Of a stretch of DNA of 64,000 nt, positions 46,866-57,685 are shown in pieces (positions within the stretch are counted from its first letter, which is position 1; each line of letters starts with the position of its first letter). Location: positions 19,121,882-19,185,881 of the forward strand of contig CM049317.1 in assembly GCA_026874595.1 (NCBI GenBank), read 5' to 3'. A program made the translations under genes and the position numbers. This DNA is from Sipunculus nudus (taxonomy: Eukaryota > Annelida > Sipuncula > Golfingiida > Sipunculidae). The notes under the pieces are model-generated. The model was not told where the DNA came from and made no database searches. It worked only from the letters and a program-made list of their open reading frames with translations.

Positions 46866-49800
46866 AGGCTAAACTGCTACCAGAGGAACTTTACCGGCAT
46901 AAGGGTAATCCTCTAAATTCAGTCTGAATTAATATTTATTTTTCATTGTTATTATAACCCTTGTTATTAAAACCCAGATGACAAACACCTGCTTGTTCGA
47001 TATTTAAATAAGGAATTATACTTTTTACTTGTAACAATCACAGTGTGTGATGTATTCTCATGATGTATTTGGTATGGTTTTGCTATCAAGGATTCTTGTA
47101 TTGAATCTGGGTTATTATGTATTACATTGTCTTATTATGTATACTTGTGAGCAAACAATCTTTGAAATGTTTGATTGTGCTAACAACTTGAAATGTCAAA
47201 GCAATACATGACAGACTATAAGTACTTGATTAAGGGCAATCAAATAAAAACTCTAGACAACTCAGGTATAGTAATTCACAACTGATGAAGCATCTCTTCA
47301 CACCCCCTATTAATTAATGCCTAATTAATTGTAGGCTTATCTAAACTGCTGACAGGATATACTGCCTGTGACAGCCTGTCCCTTCCAAATTAATTTACCA
47401 TGACTTTGTGTTTAACTCGTGTGTTTTCGGCCTGCAGGTCACTTTTATCAAGTGCAAATTTACCCAGAATGTGGCCATTTCAAGCTACAGTATACTTACT
47501 TGTGGGATTTTTTACCAGTGTACACAGGAAGGGGGGGGGGGGGGGGTTGGTGGTTAAAAATATGAGCAATGATTTAGAAATTAATAAAATGCTGAAAGAG
47601 GTTCTGAAATCCTGGGACTTCTGGCTCTATGCTGGAGACTGAATTCAGAAGCAGGTTTAGTAAAATTTATAATGGGCATTTCATCAAAAGCTTTGTTTCA
47701 CAATTTATCACTACAAAGATGGTCTACAAAACAAGAGATATTGAGAGAATTGAATCCATGCCTGAAAAGGTGGGGTCTTTGGATTTTCTTTTTCTTTAGA
47801 GACCAATTTTTAAGGTTACACTGTAGGTTTTTATAACCAAAACAATATGTTAGAGAAATTTGAATCATCACATATGATTGTTTTGTTACATTTGGTTGTT
47901 TGGCAGATGTTTTTTTTTTGCTTCCTTTTGTTTGAATTATTACATGAAAATATCATTAGTTGACAACATATTAATTATTGCTGTTGAGATAAATGTCTGA
48001 CATGTGTTAAAGCAGGTGTAACAGATTGCTAAACACACATGAGCAGCAGTGTATGACCTGGGGGATTTACATTATACCCCTCGCCTGAGCAGGGAGCCAT
48101 GATTGAAACCAGGTTGAACCATTAACTAACAATAGAGCATTGTCATTTGTGACAAAATTGGCAGTTCAGCCTTGTTAATATTCATTAATGATATAGACAG
48201 CTCCTTAACTGATGCAAGGTCTTTTTTTACAGGTATGAGCGTTCCCTGACATCAACACCAGGTGCTGTTGGGGTACATGCAGCTCCTATTATCACATCAG
48301 ATGTATCTACCATCACAGCCAAACAGTCATCAGCAGAAGAGTGAGTGTGTTGTTATTATTTTGTTTAATATTTATATATGTGCAAACGAGTGTGGTGTGT
48401 AATAGGGAGGGGTTGAAAAATGTAGTGGTCACATGGACATCTAGCTAGAGAACTGTCACATTTGCAATTTAAATTTGTTGCTTAAACCTATTTCATATTA
48501 ATCCTATTATTCAAAAGGACTGTTTACCGAGCAGTTATTGGTCATTATAGGCTTTATGATGTAATTCTTATAAACTGTTTTACACAAGTATATTTTTTAT
48601 AAATTTAGCTTGTGGGTCATATATATGCAGTTGTTAATGATGATATCAGACTACAAATGGTAGAATCATGTATTAAAGATGTGATTCTATGGGTTAAGTA
48701 TCTACAAGCCTGTCATATATATGCAGTTGTTGATAATGTTATCAGACAACAAATGGTAGAATCATGTATGAAAGATGTGATTGTATGGGTTAAGTATCTA
48801 CAAACCTATTGTTTGGGGTTGAATATTCATTTTCATATGATAAATAGCTGTTAAAATGCAATGTGCACATTCCATATAACATGTAAATAACTACTGGGTC
48901 TCAAGGATTTAACAAGATATATCATTTGCAGGCATGATTTCTTTTGCCAAGGTTCACATGGGCCGCTACATCATCCAAAACAATTCATAACTTATGATGG
49001 AGTCTAAGGTGTTCAGTAATAGATTTTTTTTAATTATAAAAAAGAGCAATATATTTTTATATGTAAAATAGCATATACATTCGTGTATTATGTATTTATT
49101 TCCTTTGAGTAAAGTGGTCTGGGCAATGTATTAATTTAAATGTTTACACAGACAGTAGGTCCAGTCTTAATGGATGACAGACTTAAAGTGCACCCGTTCC
49201 TCTCATTCAGCGATGTGTACCATTTTTGGTCGATTCTATTATAATACAGTTCAGCATAACGCAGGGGCTGTTGTATTTTTTTTTATTGCAGATCTGGTGT
49301 AGAACCACTGGATATAACCAAATCTTCTGCCGGTGATACAGATGTGTTACCATCAACCTCAAGAAGAGGACCTCAACAGTAGGTCCAGTCTTAATGAATG
49401 ACAGACTTTAAGTGCACCCATTCCTCTCATTCAGCAATGTGTACCATTTTTGGTCGATTCTATTATAATACAGTACAGCATAATGCAGAGGCTGTTGCAT
49501 TTTTTTATTGCAGATCTGGTGTAGAACCACTGGATATAACCAAATCTTCTGCCGGTGATACAGATGTGTTACCATCAACCTCAAGAAGAGGCCCTCAACT
49601 CAGAAAGAGGAAGAAGCAACAGGACCACTCTGATCCAGCCAAAGAATCAAATCTTGAGTAGGTATTTCATTTGAATACTTTTAATCATTTCTCAGAATTA
49701 TGGTGAGAAGGTTACAGTCTAATGTTTATTTATTATGTGTAGACAGTAAGGAAAGGGAAACTTATGGCAAACTGTATAAACGTTTTCATAATTTTTTTTG

Positions 49801-52800
49801 TTTCAGGGTGACATGCATCAGCAACATAAGTGGGACTGATGCAGGAGAAGTGAGAGATCCAGATGACCTGACCTGGCAAGCAGATGAGGATGACCTGTGG
49901 GCTGTAAATAAAGATGATTACGATATTTATCTGAAGTAAGGATAACTCATTCACACAATACATTGCTAGTTCTGAAGAATATGAAATCTCCCATATGTTT
50001 TGTTGGAATGAACAAACCAAGATCTACAATTAAATTTTGAAGTGTAACAGGAAAAACCCCACTGAATATATTGGAAATGTTTATGGCACAAGAAATTTGC
50101 ATTATTTACAATTGATCACCACATACATACATGTTTTTCAGATTCAGAATATTAATATGTTTGTGACTTTCAATAAATGATACATTATTTTCTCTAAATA
50201 AGTGTGAGAATATTGCTCAATTTGTCCCAACTTCTAGTCTTGTTTGTTATATGAAGGCAGAGTAATATTTTTATTTAAGCTTTAAAAGGCGGTAATCCAC
50301 AAAAGTTTCCACAAGTGCAGGACAGCTTTACTAAGATCAATTATCAACAATGATCCTCCTAGTTACCAAGGATCTGTTTTGGAATAGTTTTAAGACTTTA
50401 ATAACTTTAAGATATATGACACTGTCTAATGATGTAGATATTATTTTGTCTTTTATGGATAACAGAATCAGCAGTGACATGGAAAGGGCACACCTTGGTG
50501 ATGTTGAATTTGAGGTGGAGGAAGGAACGGACCATTCTTCTGATAAAGAGACTAGTGACAGGGATCAAGGTGCAGAGAAGAGACCGAAGGGCCACATATT
50601 TCGAGTGACTGACCCAGGTGAAGCTGTGAGGGAACAGTGTGGTCTGGCACATGTCCAGTGCCTCCTCCAGTTGGCCAGTGCCAACATACCGAAAATGTGC
50701 CCTGTCAAAGGATGTGGGAAAGAAGTCATTGCCAAGGAAAAGAAGAGAGGCACAGCTGTTGGCATTTCATGGGTAATTGTCTTTTTGAATCACTAACCCT
50801 CATATAACAAGGCAAATCAATAAATGTTTGATCTGTGATAAACATTTATGTGTACATGTTGATAATTATATTAATATTTTAGGTGTAGCATCCCACTGCT
50901 ATAGACATTTTGTCTTCCAAGAATGATTTAAAATCATAGGAATACATGATTTATTTGCAGATATAGCCATAAAGCATACTTTAAATGGAATATGTTTGCT
51001 ATTGGAGGACTACCCTTCACTGGTGGCAGCACAGTTGCATTTAAAGCATTGACCAATTAATTGAATATTTAAATATGATTTTTTTTCTGGTTTTCATTTT
51101 ATGTTGGTTCTATTGCAGGTATGCAGCAATAATCATACTGCTTACATCTGGTGGTCACAGCCCCGTCTGAGAGGCATCAATCTGGGGGATATCATTTTAG
51201 CCACCAGTATCCTTCTGTCTGGCAATAACTATGAAAAAATTGGCTTGATGTGCAGATTTGCGAATATTGGTTGTGTCAGCAAGGCGACCTACCACAGGTT
51301 ACAGTCACACTACTGTGTTCCAGCAGTGAATGCCTACTGGCAAGGGATCCTTGATACTACCCATGAAAAGTATGCCAAGAAAGATGTTATAGTACAAGGT
51401 AAATACAAACATTTGTGGTGGAAGCATTTATAGATAACTACTGACAGATGATAAAAAAGATAAGGTCATCTATTGGGTAATCATTATTGACAATATTAGT
51501 ACAGCCAGATATAATAGGCATTTCTTGCATATACATTTTATTGCCTTGTTATATGATTAGTCATCAGCAATATAAGTAAGTAAGAAAATAACAGAAGATG
51601 ATTCCAAAGTCCCATTATCTGTTGCAGATTACCAAAATGCATATTATGACTTAATGATGTATAATATGAATAATCTTATCCAGTGTGGAGTCATACACTC
51701 AGGAAAATTGGCACGTGTCTTTCAGGGGATGGTCGTAATGACAGTCCTGGGTTTTCAGCTCAGTACCTGACATACACATTCATGGACCACAGCAACAATG
51801 ATATCCTGGCTCTTGAGAATGTGGACAAGAGGCAGACAGAGAAGAAGAGTCCTAATATGGAGAAGTTTGGGTTTGAGAAGGGCCTTGCAAAGCTGTCCAA
51901 GGTGTGCACAGTGACCGAGGTTGTGACTGATCAGCATGGGCAGATCACTAGTCTGTTGAGTAGGTATTCCATCAGAGGAATTGATGTTCACCTGATGTTT
52001 TTCATGAAACAGGTCCTGTATTGGTCATTATACTACATGCAATCTATGATGCCCAAACTGCTAAGAAAATTGTGCTTAAACACCACTGTTGGTATCTCTC
52101 CTGTAGTATTAATCATTTTATGAAGTGTTAATATTAAATTATTTTAGAATTGATCAAAATTGTTTTGTCTAAGAGGCAAGTTGCAGATATCATGTGTTGT
52201 GAATGCATTATGGTCATATGAGTGACCAATCCTCTGTCATTGCTACTAGTCTATAACTGCATGCAAAGGGTCTGATTACACTTTGTTTGATCTTTTGCAG
52301 GCAAGAATCATCCAAACATCTTCCACTCATTCGACCTGTGGCATGTTGCCAAATCTTTGTGAAAAAACTGTGGGAGGTAAGCATAAAGATTTATTATCAT
52401 CATTTATGGACTTCAGAAACATGTCTAACAATGTTAAAAATGATAGAACAATATCCTCTGAATAAAGGATGTTATCACTGTGAATCTACAACTGTGTAAA
52501 AAAGTAAATTACATAGAGTGAGAGGCTAAGGTTTAGTGTACATGTAATGAATAATTTATAATGTTTGTACATGTATTTGATATGTTTGCTATTTTATTAC
52601 ACAGGCTGCTAAAAAGAAATCCAACAAAGATTTGGAAGTGTGGGTCTCCAGTGTGTCCAGTCATCTTTGGCACTGTGTACGAGAATGCAAGGGTGATGTA
52701 GAGCATTTTATGGTAAGGAACATGTGTATGTATGAACAACAAAAAGCAACACAACTTTCCTACTTGATTTTTTTCTTGTTTAGACTATCAAATCTTTGGG

Positions 52801-55616
52801 ATTTGCTTTCTATATCACCAACTGAATGACTGAATGGTTGGGTGGGGGGGGGGGGGGGGGATTTCATTGTTGACTCGCACAATAAAGGCTGGCAATTCAT
52901 ACTTTAAAAAGACACTTGTTTTATATATAAAAGATAATTTAATTACAATTTTATAGTATAAATATATCAGGGCTCGACATTAATGTTTAACTGCTTGCCT
53001 GGTGCAAGTGAAAGTTTGAGAAAATAGTGGCAGGGCAACTGGAAGTCTCCTACATGCCTGACGCGGTAAGTAGGTGCAACATACACCTTTACCCAAGTTA
53101 AGGCTTGGAAAAGGATCTTTGTGATTTTGGATACATTCAATTATATTTGTAGGGAAAGAAAAGATCATGAAAGGCAAGTAAAAGTTAGATATTACTTGCC
53201 TGACTGGGCATGTACTTGCAAATGTTATGTTGAGCCCTATATATATATATATTTAGAATAAAGTGCAAGAAAAAGCTATTTTAGAGGTTTGTCTCCTATG
53301 GATGTGTTGGAACCACTATAACTTTAATCCACTGTCTTGATCTGGCCCTGCTTGCCATTGTATTAGGTGAAAGTCCCTCTTTTTGAAAAAAAAAGATATG
53401 AAAATGAATTCTTTAACATTGACATCTTGTCAGTGCTGATGCTACAAATTCTTGTTCATATATATAATCTTCAGTTACTCAGCAGACCAAGTTTGTCTGT
53501 ATGGGTGAGTCGGAATCCAAAGAAATAATTCAATAATGTAAATATGGTGGAAATTGTCTGTCCAAATGCTAAAATATATTCTTTTTGTAACAGGAAGAAA
53601 TATGTTGATATATAATATCACAATAAATTGATTGCAGTGTTAAGAAATTCATAATGCTTATTTTTTTTCAGGGCATGTGGAATGGGGTTTTGGCCCACAC
53701 CAGAGGTGTTCATGAATGGGCCAGAGGTAAATGCACCCATGAGCCTCTTGGTGACAGAGACAAAAAAGAACTGGTTGCAGGGGAACCGGCACATAATGCT
53801 CTGAAAGAAGTTGTCCTGAACAACCGCTTCCTGAAGCATGTTGTTCCACATATTGTGAGATTCAGGTAGGACTTTACCTTTATTTAAAAACAAAGTGATC
53901 ATAAGCCTCTCCTAAGGTGCGGAAAGATCCAACTTAGATTCATGTATGAAATGAAAACTAGAAATCTGCATTATACGGAAAGCAAGCTTTCATCATATAA
54001 AGGACCCTTTTATGGCATGCTTCCAATATTGTTAACTTATTCAGCCCAGGTTCATTTGTGTATAAATGACTCTACATTTGTGAATATTCCTTGATGACAT
54101 TCCTCCGGATCATGATCCGGATGCACACCAAAATCTAATCAAATGCACATAGATGGTTATGAACATATGCCCATCAGGCGGAGGCAAGAAAAACGGTAGG
54201 CAAGTCAGGTATTGAAAAGAAGCAACTTTGTTATTTCTTAACTTTGCAATTTAAAAATTGTGCTAGGAGTTCATCATAAAAAAAACTAACTGTTTTCCTT
54301 TTATATCTCTTGCAGGCAAACATTTCAACTGGAAGCATTCCATCAGCTGATCCTGATGTATGCGTCAAAAAGGTTCTCATACACGTGAGTACAGAGTTTA
54401 AATGTTCCCTTCACTCTAACTTCTTGCAGACTGTAAATGGTGTTTGCAAATTTGAATATAACTGCTTTAGAAGTAGTGTAAAATATTACCAAACAATGTA
54501 TGCCTCACAATGACTTAAGTGGCAAGAATAGCAATCATCTTGCATACTGGTATATTGTTTAAAATAAGTTTGATGTGTTAAAACTTTCTTTCTAACATTA
54601 TATGACCTTTTAGTGTATGATCATATTTCATTCCAGACCACCTGTGTACAGATGCCGTGTAGAGTTAGCAGCCACAGACTATACGATGCACAAAGTCAGG
54701 CCTTTGCAGCTTGATGCACAGGGAAATCCAAGGTATGATTACATGCTATTAAAATATGTGTGATTAACCCAATGGTGACTCCTCATGAAAACCTAAACAA
54801 TCTTAGTAAAAAAAGAAAAACGAGATCTTATCAAGTCTGTGCATGCGACAACAGTAAAAAATATTTAGCATGGTAATCAGCAGACATGAGGGGTATGGAA
54901 AGGCTTTACTCCACCATCACATAGTCAGTTGACAAGCCTCTCCTGTGCCAGTCTTCGGAAAGAAAACCCTGAAAACAAAAGAAAAGTATAACAGCTCTTG
55001 AAATTAAAATAGATACATAGTGGGATAGCAACGGTACTGGTGTATATTGCTGTTTGAGTGAAGAATATTACCATATTGAATTGCTACATTTACTATATTC
55101 CCTATATTTACCTAGTTTAAGGGGGGGGGGGGGGTGCATTAACATTAACATGCCATACAAATACACCCTATTGCAGTGGGTATGTACAATAAGAAATCAG
55201 TAATTTGTGAGACTAAAATATATTCAATTTTTAAATCTTCACTTGAACAAATCAAACAAAAATGGAATAATGTTAAAGAAAGTAAATAGCTCAAAATAAC
55301 TCTGTGTGTTTTATCTGTTTGTGTGCCAAATTTTATGAAAAACTGATTTCTTGTTTCCAGGTACAGAGCTGTGTTTTCTAAGCACAGCAAACACTATCAG
55401 CCAGTGGCGATAAAAGTGAAAAATGAATATAGATATATTCCAGACATCCAGAGAGATATCCTGCGTAGAAGGCTGGAGGACAGCAAGTCCATGGCGAGGC
55501 CTGTCCCTATGGGTGAGGAAGACCCAAGGAGAATAAGCAAAACTATACACTCCGTACAGAGACCGCCACTAGAGGACATTGTGAAATCACATAAATCCAG
55601 ATATGTAAAGAAATGA
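46251..55616 (+). CDS. Kolobok-like DDE transposase, 13 exons, one frameshift
   Basis: Exons: 46,251-46,444; 48,233-48,340; 49,514-49,657; 49,807-49,935; 50,466-50,772; 51,119-51,398; 51,726-51,959; 52,301-52,376; 52,605-52,712; 53,672-53,865; 54,316-54,384; 54,637-54,732; 55,361-55,616. All introns are GT-AG and all junctions keep phase except for one missing base in exon 8, so about 731 residues were originally encoded. N-terminus: basic region and NKPKWESLKAHAKVKTNAD. Residues about 85-260: Ser/Asp/Glu-rich linker. C270, C275, C296 and H300 (CPVKGC..CSNNH) form a likely zinc site before YIWWSQPRL. Catalytic candidates are D389 (GDGRNDSPGFSA), D456 (VTDQHG, a D(2)H signature) and E598 (FQLEAFHQLILMY). 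The protein would cut and join DNA at the element's ends. The family call rests on remembered motifs. Confidence 0.75.
49152..49380 (+). repeat. 224-bp tandem duplication containing exon 3, left copy inactivated
   Basis: The block from 'acagtaggtccagtcttaat' at 49,153 through the start of exon 3 is repeated at 49,377. The left copy keeps the acceptor (49,291) and 28 codons of exon 3 but then meets the duplication joint, giving CAACAG-TAG: an in-frame stop and no donor. The right copy (49,514-49,657) is complete. Splicing to the left acceptor would truncate the transposase. Confidence 0.85.
51119..51959 (+). CDS. transposase exons 6-7, catalytic core
   Basis: Exon 6 (51,119-51,398) completes the zinc site (CSNNH) and carries YIWWSQPRLRGINLGDII and the helical region LMCRFANIGCVSKATYHRL. 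Exon 7 (51,726-51,959) carries GDGRNDSPGFSAQ with the first catalytic Asp, KKSPNMEKFGFEKGL, and VTDQHGQITSLL with the second. The junction is CAAG|GTAAAT to TTTCAG|GGGAT, phase 1. Both exons are free of stops. Confidence 0.8.
52301..52376 (+). pseudogene. transposase exon 8 with single-base deletion
   Basis: Acceptor 'gatcttttgcag', donor TGGGAG|GTAAGC. It reads NIFHSFDLWHVAKS, then the incoming frame meets TGA at 52,360-52,362. In the next register FVKKLWE follows and joins in phase to AAKKKSNKD of exon 9. One base is missing in or beside 'tcttt' at 52,354-52,358. The predicted product stops after the second catalytic Asp and lacks E598, unless the assembly is wrong here. Confidence 0.75.
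52969..53238. mobile_element. 270-bp MITE in transposase intron 9
   Basis: Left end AGGGCTCGACATTAATGTT; right end reversed AGGGCTCAACATAACATTT. Terminal inverted repeats are about 19 bp with a few mismatches. TA-rich sequence lies on both sides, consistent with TA target duplication. No coding content. It inserted into the intron between exons 9 and 10 (52,713-53,671). Confidence 0.7.
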
Positions 55617-55738
55617 AATTGTAAAAGAGACTTTTTGCATATTTTAGAGTTTGATAAATGATTATATCCAACATAAATCATGGTACTGCAGTGCTGCTTC
55701 AGGAATGATTGAACTGAATCAAAGATTTTAATAGTTAT

Positions 55739-55744
55739 AATAAA
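55739..55744 (+). terminator. polyadenylation signal AATAAA
   Basis: First AATAAA after the transposase stop codon, 123 bases downstream (tagttatAATAAAgaag). It plausibly ends the transposase mRNA; other AT-rich candidates follow. Confidence 0.5.
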
Positions 55745-57352
55745 GAAGTGTGTTTTAACAAAGAAAAAGACAACATTGAATTGAGCTGTTTTAGAATCAC
55801 AGTGATATTATGTTTTTCTATATTTATACAAACAGTCATTCAAAAATCAAGTGACACATTTTGTATCTTCCATGTAGCTTTTAAAAATAATTTCTGTTAT
55901 ACTGAATTATTATTTCTGAGTTTATATAATAATATTTTTGGTTTTGAGATTGGATAATCTCTTTATGAAGGATGTAATATATTTATATGCAGTCATGGAA
56001 ATGATGCTGACTTTTGTTAGAAAAACCCTCATCTGCCTAGATTGTCAGGATTGTTATATTTTGACAGAAGACAATCAACCAATTTACTACTGTGTTATTC
56101 TAGACACTTTGAAATAAACACTGAGAACTCTCCAATCGGCTTTGATCCTTTGTAAAAAAAAAAAGATGCAGTTTTAAGGATTTCCTATAAAGAAAAGCAT
56201 ACAATCTCCATAGTAAATCTTTAAAATTTGGTAAGATAAAATCAAAACTGAGCAAGGTATTACCTGTAAGATAAATACAAAGATTGTATCTCTCTAAAGT
56301 GCAAGTAAAAATTGCCTTGACCAGTAAAGGGGTTAATATTAACCTGATACAATAATTTTGGAAATATATTTGGTTATAATTCATTTGGATGTCTCATATT
56401 TGTTAGTTAATGGATCTTATTGGTGCTTACAGTTTTCTGTTTCTGTAAAGGTGATTCCACAGAGTAAGAGTAACAAAGATATAATGATAAACTTATGTAT
56501 TTGCTTGAATTGTTAATGAGTGTTAATCTTTTTTTCCCATTATGTTTTTACTCGTCTGTAAAATGATTATAATATTATAAACAGCAGATACAGTTAATTC
56601 CTTTGTCATTAATATTATACTTGCCCCAGTCAATATAATTCAATTATGTTACTGTATGAGAGACTGTCAAAAACCAGAACCCTTTAAAAGATTATAAAAA
56701 ATTAAAAAATTAAATTCTTTATATATGCAGACTAAAAATTTTTTTTTTTTCGTGAATAAAGTCAGAAACCTTGGAATTTAAATACTTCCAGGGTTTCAGC
56801 AGGAAAGTGATGATATATTATTTCAGTCATGATTAGTGTTATATATTTTGGTGTAATATTTTAAAATAAATAATCTCACTTTTTATATCTGTATATAATA
56901 AATATGAAAAACATGCATTTAATTTTTATGCATTCCATCCTTATCACATCTGATAAGGAAAAGTGTCGGGGTGTGTCAGAAAGGGGGAGGGGCGTGGGCT
57001 GAGGTGACGCAGGCGTCTGCTGGACATCAGCCATCACAAGATCATGGCGTGTTTCTCAGGCGCGTGCACAAACCACACAATCCTGTTGTAGGCTACTTTT
57101 TTATATTTCAAGCTCGTGAGGTTTTGTTTATACCAGTGACTTGTGCAATATGTCTGTCATTTCTTTTATCAAAATAGATGACAGAAGCGACGAAGCGTGT
57201 GTGACAGGCACACGGCGATCTGCGCGAACGTACAGCGCATTACCATTGAAATTGAACCATTTCACACTCAATAATCGTTTATGCGAGAAGAAAACATTTT
57301 ATAAAGACAAATCAGGTCACGGAAATATATTTCCATGGCAAAAAGGACTTAC
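55745..57352. other. transposon 3' region, no further plus-strand gene seen
   Basis: AT-rich to about 56,950, then a CpG-containing stretch (56,970-57,560) resembling the promoter region at the left end in composition. A minus-strand exon candidate lies in it. Confidence 0.4.
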
Positions 57353-57429
57353 CTGCAGCTATGAATCCCGCTGTCACGGTTTCTGTCAAATTCTCTGTCA
57401 ACAAGGCCGCTTGGGTTAATGACGCGCAT
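57353..57429 (-). CDS. candidate first exon on the minus strand inside the transposon
   Basis: On the minus strand an ATG (57,429-57,427) in CpG-rich sequence opens 25 codons plus two bases (MRVINPSGLVDREFDRNRDS then GIHSC) and ends at a consensus donor GCTGCAG|GTAAGTCC. There is no downstream exon that I can join with confidence: phase 2 does not fit the exon at 45,268. It could start a second transposon gene or an antisense transcript. Short, so chance cannot be excluded. Confidence 0.3.
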
Positions 57430-57685
57430 GCGTATCGATGAATATTCATAGAGGATTCCCAGTGTATACCATAATGAGGTCGCTGAGGGTTACTTGTGCC
57501 GTTTCAAACTGCCTGCCAGCCCGCTAACAGTCTTACCGACCAATGTGATATTAACGGGTCTCGTGGGTATTTTTTTGATGATATAGTCATGAACTAATTA
57601 TATTCAAGGAAAGGATTAAGATCGTCTATCATTTTAAAGGAAATATGATTACCCAAATATTACAAAGTATCTAGATACTTTAGCT

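Larger units (their letters stand above)
45874..57685 (+). mobile_element. 11.8-kb Kolobok-like DNA transposon, TTAA target duplication
   Basis: Left junction: ...tttattttaTTAA|AGTTATAGAATCTACAT. Right junction: ...GTATCTAGATACTTTAGCT|TTAAcaaatggag. The right end read in reverse begins AGCTAAAGTATCTAGAT, matching the left end at 13 of 17 positions, so imperfect terminal inverted repeats are present. Uninterrupted target copies exist at about 14,060 (tttattttattaacgaatgg) and 59,690. The element carries one intron-rich transposase gene with DDE residues in Kolobok-like motifs. TTAA targeting is known for Kolobok and piggyBac; the protein motifs favour Kolobok. Confidence 0.8.

Noticed and set aside
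49292-49380. Left copy of transposase exon 3 as a real coding exon
   Set aside because: It runs into TAG at the duplication joint and has no donor site. The right copy continues the gene in phase.
57141-57419. Plus-strand 92-codon open frame
   Set aside because: No acceptor or donor and no recognisable composition. The minus strand has a better exon signal here, itself weak.
45874-57685. piggyBac as the source of the TTAA insertion
   Set aside because: The target site fits, but the GDGR...VTDQH...LEAFH layout with a preceding CCCH zinc site is not what I know of piggyBac transposases. A profile search would settle it.
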